Source: Mesorhizobium erdmanii USDA 3471 (GTDB taxonomy: Bacteria; Pseudomonadota; Alphaproteobacteria; Rhizobiales; Rhizobiaceae). Taken from it: DNA of 64,000 nt. Position 1 is the stretch's first letter, and each line of letters starts with the position of its first letter. The stretch covers positions 32,211 through 96,210 of the forward strand of contig NZ_AXAE01000027.1 of the NCBI RefSeq assembly GCF_000472705.1, read 5' to 3'. This document shows positions 54,212 through 62,500 of this stretch, piece by piece. A program made the translations under genes and the position numbers. Under the pieces are notes generated by a model. The model saw only the letters and a program-made list of their open reading frames with translations, was not told the DNA's origin and ran no database searches.

Positions 54212-54952
54212 ATGAGCGTTTCTGAAGCAACATCATCCGACACGATTGACGGCGGATCGACCTCGGAGTTCCGGCGCGGGGTTGTGTCGTGCGTGCCGGT
54301 CCTGCTCGGCACGATCCCCTATGCGCTGGTGCTGGGCGCGCAGGCGACACAGAAAGGCCTCAGCGCCGTCGAGCTGTCTCTTATGACCGGATTGAATTTC
54401 GCCGGCGGTTCGGAATTCGCGGCCATCCAACTCTGGACATCGCCGCCGCACATCGTGCTGATCGTCGCCATCACCTTCCTGGTCAATAGCCGTCACTTCC
54501 TGATGGGAGCAGCCTTGGCGCCATTCCTGGGGCATTTGCCGCCGCGCAAGGTGTTTCCGGCGCTGTTCTTCCTGTGCGACGAAAGCTGGGCGCTCGGCTT
54601 GGCCGACGCCAAACAGCGTGCCGACGCCGGCATCGCCCCAGCCTTCAGCCTGCGCTACTACATGGGCGCGGCACTGGCGATGTACCTGGCCTGGGTGGGC
54701 TTCACCACGCTCGGCGCCTTGCTTGGCCCGATGCTCGGCGATGTCCAGCATTATGGTTTCGACATGGCGTTCCCGGCCGTGTTCCTGGTGCTGATGCGCG
54801 GCATGTGGAAAGGCGTGGCGGCGGCGCGGCCCTGGCTGGTCAGCCTGGTCGTCGCCGCCCTAGTCTATCTCGTCGTTCCCGGCGCCTGGTATGTCGCGGC
54901 GGGTGCGGTGTCGGGGCTCGCTGCCGCCTGGCTGATGGCGGGTGACGCATGA
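54212..54952 (+). CDS. azlC: AzlC-family branched-chain amino acid exporter, large subunit
   Basis: This 246-residue inner-membrane protein has the AzlC features: FRRGVVSCVPVLLGTIPYALVLGAQATQKGLS at the start, MTGLNFAGGSEFAAIQLW and VNSRHFLMGAALAPFL. With AzlD it exports valine, leucine or related compounds (YgaZH in E. coli). The downstream azlD ATG overlaps its stop by four bases (ATGA), so they are cotranslated. It is divergent from the Lrp regulator. Confidence 0.93.
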   Translation: MSVSEATSSDTIDGGSTSEFRRGVVSCVPVLLGTIPYALVLGAQATQKGLSAVELSLMTGLNFAGGSEFAAIQLWTSPPHIVLIVAITFLVNSRHFLMGAALAPFLGHLPPRKVFPALFFLCDESWALGLADAKQRADAGIAPAFSLRYYMGAALAMYLAWVGFTTLGALLGPMLGDVQHYGFDMAFPAVFLVLMRGMWKGVAAARPWLVSLVVAALVYLVVPGAWYVAAGAVSGLAAAWLMAGDA

Positions 54953-55248
54953 TCGACATGGCAACCCTTCTCACCATCGTGCTGATGGCCGGCGTCACCT
55001 ATCTCACGCGGATCGGCGGTTATGTCGTGCTGCGCAACCGTGTGCTCAGCGCGCGTGCCACAGCGGTGATGGAGGCGGCACCCGGCTGCGTACTGATCTC
55101 GGTCATCGCAACGGCCTTCGTGTCGCGCAATCCGGCCGATCTCCTGGCGCTGGCGATCACCTTTATCGCGGCGACACGATTGTCCATGCTGCCGACCGTG
55201 CTGATCGGGGTCGCATCGGCGGGCCTGCTCAGGCATGTCCTGGGCTAG
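54949..55248 (+). CDS. azlD: AzlD-family exporter small subunit
   Basis: This 99-residue membrane protein has four hydrophobic stretches and the AzlD pattern: ATLLTIVLMAGVTYLTRIGGY, AVMEAAPGCVLISVIATAF and a C-terminal LPTVLIGVASAGLLRHVLG. It pairs with AzlC for amino-acid export. Its ATG overlaps the azlC stop, so the two are translated together. Confidence 0.92.
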   Translation: MIDMATLLTIVLMAGVTYLTRIGGYVVLRNRVLSARATAVMEAAPGCVLISVIATAFVSRNPADLLALAITFIAATRLSMLPTVLIGVASAGLLRHVLG

Positions 55249-55275
55249 CTGCGACAATAGGCGGACGCCGGCTTT

Positions 55276-56334
55276 CTAGTGGAACTTGGACGTGATGCGC
55301 CGACCCTCGGTGTTGAACAAATGGAGTTGGGTCAGGTCCGGCGCCAGGAAAACGCGCTGACCCGGCATTACCGCAATCCGCTCGCGCAACAGCGCGCCCA
55401 GCGTGTTGTCACCGGCCTTGGCCATGACCAGGGTTTCCGAGCCGGTCGGCTCGACCACTTCGACCACCGCCGGCACGCCGCTGTCGGCGAGCCTGAGATG
55501 TTCGGGCCGGATGCCCCAGGCAGAAGCGCATTCGCCCTGTTCCAGCACCGGCAGCGGAAACACCGTGCCGTCGCCGGCGGTGAAACCGTCAGCCGTGGTG
55601 CGGCCGCGCAGGATGTTCATCGACGGCGAGCCGATGAACTGGGCGACGAACAGATTGGCCGGCCGGTCGTATAGGTCGAGCGGGGCGCCGACCTGTTCGA
55701 CGATGCCGCCATTCATGACGACGATCTTGTCGGCCATGGTCATGGCTTCGACCTGGTCATGGGTGACGTAGACGATGGTGGTTCCGAGCCGCTGGTGCAG
55801 CGCCTTGATTTCGGTGCGCATCTGCACGCGCAGCTTGGCGTCGAGGTTTGAGAGCGGCTCGTCGAACAGAAAGACCTTGGGATCGCGCACGATGGCGCGG
55901 CCCATGGCGACGCGCTGGCGCTGGCCGCCGGACAACTGGCGCGGATAGCGGTCCAGCAGATCCTTTAGCCCGAGGATCGTCGCGGCACGCATGATCTTGG
56001 CGTCGATCTCGCTTTTGTCGGTCTTCTTCAGCGTCAGCGCGAAAGCCATGTTCTCGCGCACGGTCATATGCGGGTAGAGCGCATAGTTCTGGAACACCAT
56101 GGCGATGTCGCGCGATTTCGGCGCGACGTCGTTGATGACCTTGCCTTCGAGCGCGATCTCGCCGGCGCTGATGTCTTCCAACCCGGCGATCATCCTGAGC
56201 AAGGTCGACTTGCCGCAACCGGACGGGCCGACCAGGATGACGAATTCACCCGAGGCGATGTCGACCGATACGCCGTGGATGACCCTGGCCTTGCCGTAAG
56301 CCTTCTCGACGCCGGATATGGTGACCGCACTCAT
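55276..56334 (-). CDS. Sugar ABC transporter ATP-binding protein (UgpC/MalK type)
   Basis: This 352-residue ATPase is of the CUT1 (MalK/UgpC) type. Walker A is GPSGCGKST, the signature LSGGQRQRVAMGR, and Walker B FLFDEPLSNLDAKLR. It has a C-terminal OB-like regulatory domain from about 235 (NILRGRTTADGFTAGDG, WGIRPEHLRL). It energises the two permeases and binding protein encoded upstream on the same strand. The BKACE gene lies directly before it (10 bp gap), an unusual insertion. Confidence 0.92.
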   Translation of the reverse strand: MSAVTISGVEKAYGKARVIHGVSVDIASGEFVILVGPSGCGKSTLLRMIAGLEDISAGEIALEGKVINDVAPKSRDIAMVFQNYALYPHMTVRENMAFALTLKKTDKSEIDAKIMRAATILGLKDLLDRYPRQLSGGQRQRVAMGRAIVRDPKVFLFDEPLSNLDAKLRVQMRTEIKALHQRLGTTIVYVTHDQVEAMTMADKIVVMNGGIVEQVGAPLDLYDRPANLFVAQFIGSPSMNILRGRTTADGFTAGDGTVFPLPVLEQGECASAWGIRPEHLRLADSGVPAVVEVVEPTGSETLVMAKAGDNTLGALLRERIAVMPGQRVFLAPDLTQLHLFNTEGRRITSKFH

Positions 56335-56344
56335 TTGTCGTTCC

Positions 56345-57277
56345 TCAGAAAGAGACCTTGTCGCCGCCCTTGAGCTGCAGGATCCGCCGCGCTTCGTCAG
56401 GGGTGGCCACCGATGCGCCGAGCCCTTCGATGATCTGGCGCACCTGCTTCACCTGTTCGGCGTTGGATTTCGCCAGCTGGCCCTTGCCGATCCAGAGCGA
56501 GTCCTCCAGCCCGACGCGCACATTGCCGCCGAGCGCGATGGCCTGGGTGGCGATCGGCAGCTGGCTGCGTCCGGCACCTAGCACCGACCAGTGGTAGTCC
56601 TGTCCGAACAGGCGGTCGGCGGTGCGCTTCATATGAGCGACATCCTCCGGATGGGTGCCGATGCCGCCAAGGATGCCGAACACGCTCTGGACGAAGAACG
56701 GCGCCTTGACCAGGCCGCGCTCGACGAAATGGGCGAGCGTGTAGAGATGGCCGATGTCGTAGCACTCGATCTCGAAACGCGTACCGTTCTCCGCGCAGGT
56801 GCGCAGGATGTGCTCGATGTCGCCAAAGGTGTTGCGGAAGATGCGGTCGCGCGAGCCTTCGAGATAGGGCCGTTCCCAATCGTGTTCGAAGGTCTTGAAG
56901 CGCTCGAGCATGGGATAGAGGCCGAAATTCATCGAGCCCATGTTGAGCGAGGCGACTTCCGGTGCGAAGGTTGCCGCCGGCTTGACGCGCTCCTCGACGC
57001 TCATCGTCGCGGCCCCTCCGGTGGTGATGTTGATGACGCAGTCCGAGCGCTGCTTGATCACCTTCAGGAAGGGGGCGAACGCCTCGGTCGACTGGTCGGG
57101 CCGGCCATCGGCGGGATTGCGCGCATGCAGATGGACGATGGCCGCACCCGCCTCGGCCGCGCCGATCGCGGCATCGGCGATCTCCTGCGCGCTCACCGGC
57201 AGATACGGCGACATCGACGGCGTGTGGATCGAGCCTGTCACCGCGCAGGTGATGATGATCTTGTTCTGGTTCGCCAC
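56345..57277 (-). CDS. BKACE-family enzyme (DUF849, beta-keto acid cleavage)
   Basis: This 310-residue TIM-barrel enzyme is of the beta-keto acid cleavage family. The Zn2+ ligands are in VHLHARNP (His49, His51) and probably a late Glu; the family fingerprint GSMNFGLYPM and FEIECYDIGHLY are also present. Known members (Kce) condense a beta-keto acid with acetyl-CoA, giving a new beta-keto ester and a CoA thioester. The substrate of this one is unknown. It lies inside a sugar ABC operon between the permease and ATPase genes, which is unusual for this family and suggests it acts on the imported compound's catabolite. Confidence 0.9.
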   Translation of the reverse strand: MANQNKIIITCAVTGSIHTPSMSPYLPVSAQEIADAAIGAAEAGAAIVHLHARNPADGRPDQSTEAFAPFLKVIKQRSDCVINITTGGAATMSVEERVKPAATFAPEVASLNMGSMNFGLYPMLERFKTFEHDWERPYLEGSRDRIFRNTFGDIEHILRTCAENGTRFEIECYDIGHLYTLAHFVERGLVKAPFFVQSVFGILGGIGTHPEDVAHMKRTADRLFGQDYHWSVLGAGRSQLPIATQAIALGGNVRVGLEDSLWIGKGQLAKSNAEQVKQVRQIIEGLGASVATPDEARRILQLKGGDKVSF

Positions 57278-57309
57278 TTGAAAGAATCCCTTATCTGTTT
57301 GATCGCGCT

Positions 57310-58158
57310 CTATTTCACGGCACCTTGGGTGATGCCGGAGATGAACTGCTTCGACAGCACGATGTAGAGCAAGGTGATCGGCAGCGCCGCAAGCGTCAGC
57401 CCGGTGAACAGCACGCCCCAGTCGGTGGTGAACTCGCCGATGAAGACGGTCAGGCCCTGCGGCAGCGTCTTGAGATTGTCCGAGGTGATCAGCACCAGCG
57501 GAAAGAAAAAGTCGTTCCAGATCGGCACGGCGTTCTGGATGGCGACGATGACCAGCGCCGGCCGCGCTAGCGGCAACATGATCGAGCGCATGATGCGAAA
57601 TTCACTGGCGCCGTCCATGCGCGCCGACTCTTCCAGTTCGCGCGGCAAGGTCCTGAGGAAGCCGGTCATGATGAACACCGCCGAGGGAATGCCCATGGCG
57701 ACGTAGACCAGCACCAGGCCGGCATAGCTGTCGACAAGGCCCAGCGAGTCCAACTGAATGAACAGCGGAATGATCGCCAGTTTCAGCGGCACGGTCATGC
57801 CGCTGAGGAAGAACATCAGAACCAGCGCGCTCAGCCGGAACTGGTAGCGGGCAATCGCATAGGCGGCCATGGTGCTGAACAGCAGGATCAGCGTGACCGC
57901 GGCCATGGTGATGCCGACGGAATTGGCGAGGTAGCGGACGAAGTTGGTTTCGCTCCACACACGCTCGGCATTGGCCAGCGAGAAGTGCGCCGGCAGGGCG
58001 AAGGGCGACGAGAAGATTTCGGCATTGGTCTTGAACGACGACATCACCATGACGAACAGCGGATAGATCATGATGACGGCGTTGATCGCCAGCATCAGCT
58101 GGATGGCGCCGTTCTTCAACAGCTCTGCGGGTTCCCTGGTGGCGACCACGGTGCTCAC
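57310..58158 (-). CDS. Sugar ABC transporter permease (MalG type)
   Basis: This 282-residue inner-membrane permease is of the CUT1 MalG group, with six helices. The EAA loop reads ELEESARMDGASEFRIMRSIMLPLARPAL and the ending is QFISGITQGAVK. Its ATG overlaps the stop of the MalF-type permease by four bases (58155-58158). It forms the pore with that partner. A 32-bp gap separates it from the BKACE gene. Confidence 0.93.
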   Translation of the reverse strand: MSTVVATREPAELLKNGAIQLMLAINAVIMIYPLFVMVMSSFKTNAEIFSSPFALPAHFSLANAERVWSETNFVRYLANSVGITMAAVTLILLFSTMAAYAIARYQFRLSALVLMFFLSGMTVPLKLAIIPLFIQLDSLGLVDSYAGLVLVYVAMGIPSAVFIMTGFLRTLPRELEESARMDGASEFRIMRSIMLPLARPALVIVAIQNAVPIWNDFFFPLVLITSDNLKTLPQGLTVFIGEFTTDWGVLFTGLTLAALPITLLYIVLSKQFISGITQGAVK

Positions 58159-59090
58159 AGTTCGATCTCACGACGGCGCAGATAACGAAGCGCGATTGCG
58201 GTGACGCCGGCAACGATGATGAACATCATCACCGCCAGCGCGCTGCCCTGGCCGAAATCCTGGATGCCTGTCGTCGTCGAGCCGAAGGCGGTGCGGTAGA
58301 AATAGAGGCCGAGCACGTCGGTGGCGCCGCCGGGCGAACCGGTCAGGCCGGCCATGACGTAGGGGATTTCGAACCAGTTGAAGCTGCCGATGAAGGTCAG
58401 GATGGTGACGATGGTGACGCTCGGCGCAATCAGCGGCCAGATGATCCTGGTCATCAGCACATAGTCGCCGGCGCCGTCGAGACGGGCGGCTTCGATCACT
58501 TCCTTGCCGACGCGCTGCATGCCGGCCAGCAACACCAGGGTCGGGAAACCGAGCCAGTGCCAGATGTTGGCGAACAGGATGCTGCCCAGCGCCGTCGATT
58601 CATTGCCGAGCCACGGGATGGCGCCGATGCCGACGAGCGCCAGCGTCTGGTTCACCAGCCCGAACAGCGGATGCAGGAACAGCTTCCAGAGGAAGCCGAC
58701 GATGACCGCCGACAGCACGACGGGCAGAAAGACGATGACCTGGTGGATGCGGTGGCCGGGCAGCGCCTTCAGCAAGGCGTAGGCAAGCAGGAAGGCGGTG
58801 CCGTTCTCGAACACCATCAGGGCGAAGAAGACGATGATGTTGTGCTTCAGCGCGTTCCAGGTCCAGCCGCTATAAGGCTGTTCGAACAACACCTTGCGGA
58901 AGTTCTCGAAGCCGATGAATCCGGTCGGCTGCAGGCCGTTGAACTCATAAAAGGCAAGACGGAAGGCCGAGAGCAGCGGCCACAGCACGAACAGCACCAT
59001 GACCACCAGGGCCGGCGTCAGCAGGGACGCGATCCAGAGTGACCGGCGCCACGGAAAGGCTTTTGTGGTGTGGCGCCGGCCGATGTTCAT
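58155..59090 (-). CDS. Sugar ABC transporter permease (MalF type)
   Basis: This 311-residue permease of the CUT1 MalF group opens with a short cytoplasmic arm then a hydrophobic helix (LTPALVVMVLFVLWPLLSAFR) and has the EAA loop EVIEAARLDGAGDYVLMTRIIWPLIAPS. It pairs with the following permease and the binding protein encoded upstream (2-bp gap). The gene order binding protein, MalF-type, MalG-type, BKACE, ATPase is complete. Confidence 0.93.
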   Translation of the reverse strand: MNIGRRHTTKAFPWRRSLWIASLLTPALVVMVLFVLWPLLSAFRLAFYEFNGLQPTGFIGFENFRKVLFEQPYSGWTWNALKHNIIVFFALMVFENGTAFLLAYALLKALPGHRIHQVIVFLPVVLSAVIVGFLWKLFLHPLFGLVNQTLALVGIGAIPWLGNESTALGSILFANIWHWLGFPTLVLLAGMQRVGKEVIEAARLDGAGDYVLMTRIIWPLIAPSVTIVTILTFIGSFNWFEIPYVMAGLTGSPGGATDVLGLYFYRTAFGSTTTGIQDFGQGSALAVMMFIIVAGVTAIALRYLRRREIEL

Positions 59091-59091
59091 G

Positions 59092-60342
59092 TCACTTGCC
59101 CTGGAAAGGCTTGTACCATTTGGCGAGGCCGTCGGTCAGGTCGGCGGCCAGCTGGTCCGGGGTGATCGAACCCGACATCATCTTGGTGATGTCGCCCTGC
59201 AGCAGTTCCGATCCCGTCGGCTTCTCGAAACGGAAGTAGACGACATTGATATGCGGCATGGCGGTTTCGTTCAACTTGGCGACGTGCGCCAGCAGCTCGT
59301 CCTTGATGACGACGCCCTTGATCGGCGAGATGTTGCCGAGCAAAGCGGAGAACTTGTCGCCGAACTCCTTGGTGCCCATCCAGTTGACCAGCTTGAGCGC
59401 AGCCGCCTTGTTGGCCGACTTTGCGTTGACGGCATAGCCGCCGTCGAAGAACTTGGTCACCTGCGGCACGTCGCCGGCCTTGGCCATTGGCGGGGCGACG
59501 AAGTCCATGTTGATGGCCGGGTTCTGGGTCCGGTAGCTGGCGATGTCGAAGCTGCCGCCGGCCAGCATCGCCGCCTTGCCGCTGATGAACAGCTGGCCAG
59601 CGGTGTCGTAGTCGATGCCTTCGAAGCCGGGCGGCATGTAGTCGCGCAATTCGAGCAGCTTGCCGAGCGCCGCGACATAGCGCGGGTCCTTGAAGGTGGT
59701 CTTGCCCGAGGTCAGGTCGCTGACGAAATCATGGCCGAGGAACGGGTTGGTGAAGATGGCGACGAACATCTCGTTGAACCAGCTGGTGCCCATGCCGTTG
59801 GCGAGGGGATAAATACCCTTTTCCTTCAGCGCCTTGCTGACGGTTATGAACTCATCCCATGTGGTCGGCGGTGTCAGCCCGGCCTTGGCAAAGACGTCCT
59901 TGTTGATGAACAGGCCGAGCGTCTGCGAAGCGAAGGGCAGGGAATAGACCTTCTTGTCGGCGCGGTAGGTGCCGGCCACCAGCGCATCGGCGGGCTGGTT
60001 GGCGAGCGAAGGCACGGTGGTCAGATCCTGCGGCTCGAAATAGCCTGCCTTCACGAACTGCTCGAGCCAGCCGTAAGCGTGGGTGTGGATGACGTCGCCG
60101 CCCTTGCCGGCGGCCAGCGCCGTCGAGACGATCGTCGGATAGTTCTCGTCCGGGAACGACTCGAACTTCACATGGATGTCCGGGTTGGCCTTGGTGAAAT
60201 CGGCGAAAAGTTCATTGTAGGCGGCCTTGTCTTCCTGGCGCCAGGTCCAGAACGAGATGTCGGTGGCATGGGCCACGCCGGCTGCCAATCCCCATGCGAA
60301 AGACGCGGCCGCGAGGGCCAGACCCATCCTTCTCCTGCTCAT
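59092..60342 (-). CDS. Sugar-binding extracellular solute-binding protein
   Basis: This 416-residue lipid- or periplasmic-type binding protein has a signal peptide (MSRRRMGLALAAASFAWGLAAG then VAHA) and the type 1 solute-binding fold (ISFWTWRQEDKAAYNELFADF, FPDENYPTIVSTALAAGKGGDV). It belongs to the CUT1 sugar group. The ATG at 60342 follows GGGAG; the frame extends upstream to 60390 without one. The sugar is unknown; the divergent kinase, SIS and ROK genes suggest an amino sugar or related compound. Confidence 0.92.
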   Translation of the reverse strand: MSRRRMGLALAAASFAWGLAAGVAHATDISFWTWRQEDKAAYNELFADFTKANPDIHVKFESFPDENYPTIVSTALAAGKGGDVIHTHAYGWLEQFVKAGYFEPQDLTTVPSLANQPADALVAGTYRADKKVYSLPFASQTLGLFINKDVFAKAGLTPPTTWDEFITVSKALKEKGIYPLANGMGTSWFNEMFVAIFTNPFLGHDFVSDLTSGKTTFKDPRYVAALGKLLELRDYMPPGFEGIDYDTAGQLFISGKAAMLAGGSFDIASYRTQNPAINMDFVAPPMAKAGDVPQVTKFFDGGYAVNAKSANKAAALKLVNWMGTKEFGDKFSALLGNISPIKGVVIKDELLAHVAKLNETAMPHINVVYFRFEKPTGSELLQGDITKMMSGSITPDQLAADLTDGLAKWYKPFQGK

Positions 60343-60417
60343 GTTGCAATCTCCCAATGCGCTTGATGCGCTTTTTACGACGATTATCAAATCATAGTTC
60401 TTGCCGTCTGGAAAGAT

Positions 60418-60438
60418 AGTTTGTAAAGTTTCCTAACT
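60418..60438. promoter_or_regulatory. Candidate ROK-regulator operator
   Basis: AGTTTGTAAA-G-TTTCCTAACT is a 21-bp imperfect palindrome with 8 of 10 arm positions matching. The AAA-G-TTT core with flanking TTAG/CTAA resembles operators of NagC/XylR-type ROK proteins. It lies between the divergent binding-protein and kinase genes, and the ROK gene is in the same locus. Confidence 0.55.
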
Positions 60439-60491
60439 AATGTGGATTGGACGCGGCAACCCGCTTCGTCCGGCGTGCGCGGTGGACATCG

Positions 60492-61415
60492 GTGACCCAG
60501 AAAATCATTGCAGGCGTGGATATCGGCGGCACCAAGACGCGCATCATGGCGTATCTGGGTGAGCACATGATCGCAGACGAGGTGCTGGTGACGGAGAGCT
60601 GGCGCATTCGCCAGATGGAAAGCGATGCCGCGACGCTGGCCGGGATCGTCGCCGGACTGTGCGGTGGCGTCGCGCCAGCCGCGCTGGCGGTCGGCGCGCA
60701 TGGTTGCGACACGGGTGAACAGTGCCTGCGTTTCCAGGCGCTGCTGGCAGACAGGACCGGTGGTGCGGTGCAGGTGATCAACGATGCCGAACTGATGGTG
60801 CCTGCCGCCGGCCATGTCGATGGCATCGGTGTCGTTGCCGGTACCGGCTCCATCGCGGTGGCGCGCACGGCCGACGGCAAGATGCTGGCCGCCGGCGGCT
60901 GGGGCTGGATCCTCGGCGACGAAGGCAGCGCGCCGGCCCTGGTGCGCGAGGCCGCGAAGGCGATCCGCCAGAGTCTGGACCGGGGTGAGAATGGCGATCC
61001 GCTGATTGCCGCGCTGATGCGCGAACTCGGTACCGACGACCAGACCAAGCTCGGCATCCTGCTCAACGAAACGCGTGGAGCCGCGGTCTGGGGCCGCTAC
61101 GCCAATGCCGTTTTCGATGCGGCGATCGCCGGCTCGGTGCTGGCGACCCGGGTCATCAGGGAGGGTGGGGCAGGGCTTGCCGCGCTGGTCGAACTGCTGA
61201 TCGAACGCGGCGCCAATCCTGCCTTGGTCGTGGCCGGCGGCGGCGTCATTTCGGAGCAGCCGATGCTGATGACGGCATTCGTCGAGGCCATGGCGAAAGT
61301 GTCGCCGTCGAGCCAGGTGCTGCTGCTGCGCGAGCCGCCGGTGCTCGGCGCGGTCGCCTTGGCCAGGCGACTGCTCGTCAGCCAAGGGTTGTCCTCACAA
61401 ATTGGAGCCATTTGA
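60492..61415 (+). CDS. BadF/BadG-type ATPase, GlcNAc-kinase-like
   Basis: This 307-residue protein of the ASKHA ATPase superfamily begins with a phosphate-1 loop (IIAGVDIGGTKTRIM) and has VINDAELMVPAAGHVDG, GIGVVAGTGSIAVA and GWGWILGDEGSA, the BadF/BcrA/N-acetylglucosamine-kinase pattern. It most likely phosphorylates an amino sugar. The GTG at 60492 gives a compact start; TTG 60447 is an alternative. Its stop is immediately followed by the SIS gene ATG. It is the first gene of a three-gene plus-strand group and is divergent from the ABC importer. Confidence 0.85.
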   Translation: MTQKIIAGVDIGGTKTRIMAYLGEHMIADEVLVTESWRIRQMESDAATLAGIVAGLCGGVAPAALAVGAHGCDTGEQCLRFQALLADRTGGAVQVINDAELMVPAAGHVDGIGVVAGTGSIAVARTADGKMLAAGGWGWILGDEGSAPALVREAAKAIRQSLDRGENGDPLIAALMRELGTDDQTKLGILLNETRGAAVWGRYANAVFDAAIAGSVLATRVIREGGAGLAALVELLIERGANPALVVAGGGVISEQPMLMTAFVEAMAKVSPSSQVLLLREPPVLGAVALARRLLVSQGLSSQIGAI

Positions 61416-62438
61416 ATGCAGAAGCGCATCGGTTACCGCCAGGCGGTGGCGCGCCAGACGGAAAGTCTCGAGATCGGCCGGGGCTCGGTGTCCGCAGCGC
61501 TCGAGGGCCTCGATCTCAGCGCCTTTGCCGGCAAGACGATCGGGCTTGCCGGGATCGGCGCCAGCTATCAGGCGGCGCTTGCCGGAGCGCTTTATCTGCG
61601 CACCTCCGCCATCATGGCCTTCGCCTATACGCCGACGGATCTCTATGGCCGCACAGGTGCGGCCGCCGATGCGTTCATCGCGCTGTCGGCCTCCGGGCAG
61701 AGCCGCGAGATTTCCGATGTCATGCGTGAGGCAGCGGGCTCGCCGCGACTGGCGGTCTGCCGAGGCAGCGACAATCCGCTGGCTGACCTGACCGGCGCGG
61801 TGCTGGCCACGGATTCGGGCGCCGACAATGGCGCCAGCTCGACCGGCTACACGGGGACCCTGCTGGCGCTCGGCATGCTGATCGACAGGCTTGCCGGAAA
61901 CAGCTTCGACTGGACGCGTTTGCCCGGTGCTGTCTCCAGCGTCTTCTCCGGCGTGCAACAGGCCGCGGGGCAAGCGGCGCGGCTGCTGCAGGGCGGAACA
62001 TCAATCGATATTGTCGGCGCCGACGTCAGCTTCGCCAACGCCGGCGAGGCAGCCATGCTGATCCGCGAAGCCGTTCGGGTGCCGGCCTCGGGATGGGATA
62101 CGCTGAACTATCTGCATGGGCCGATGGAATCGCAGGATGAGGCCACCGGCGTGATCGCCATCGGCGACGGCCGCGAGGTCAAGATCGCGCAGGACATGGC
62201 CGGCTTCGGCTGTCCTTGCGTGCTGGTGACGAGGCGCACGGATGTCGTTGATGCCGACAGGCTTGTGGTGATCTCCATTCCAACCCTGGGCAACGCCATG
62301 GCGGACGCCATATTGGAAATCATCGCTATCCAGCTTGTCGTCGGCGACATGCAGGATGCGGCCGGGCTCACCGACATCACCTTCCGCTATCGCCAGACCG
62401 ATACCAAGCTTAAGCCGTGGTCGCCGACGGAAGTCTGA
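61416..62438 (+). CDS. SIS-domain sugar isomerase-like protein
   Basis: This 340-residue protein has two SIS (sugar isomerase) domains: GLAGIGASYQAALAGALYL with SASGQSREISDVMREA in the first, and SIDIVGADVSFANAGEAAMLIREAV with ISIPTLGNAMADAI in the second. It resembles the isomerase part of GlmS and the AgaS/FrlB group, which act on sugar phosphates. No glutaminase domain is present. It follows the kinase without a gap, so it probably acts on the kinase product; the exact reaction is unknown. Confidence 0.87.
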   Translation: MQKRIGYRQAVARQTESLEIGRGSVSAALEGLDLSAFAGKTIGLAGIGASYQAALAGALYLRTSAIMAFAYTPTDLYGRTGAAADAFIALSASGQSREISDVMREAAGSPRLAVCRGSDNPLADLTGAVLATDSGADNGASSTGYTGTLLALGMLIDRLAGNSFDWTRLPGAVSSVFSGVQQAAGQAARLLQGGTSIDIVGADVSFANAGEAAMLIREAVRVPASGWDTLNYLHGPMESQDEATGVIAIGDGREVKIAQDMAGFGCPCVLVTRRTDVVDADRLVVISIPTLGNAMADAILEIIAIQLVVGDMQDAAGLTDITFRYRQTDTKLKPWSPTEV

Positions 62439-62500
62439 CGTCCCTGTCCGGACAGCATGGAAATTGCCAAACCGGCCAGCAATGAGGCATTGAGAGAGGG

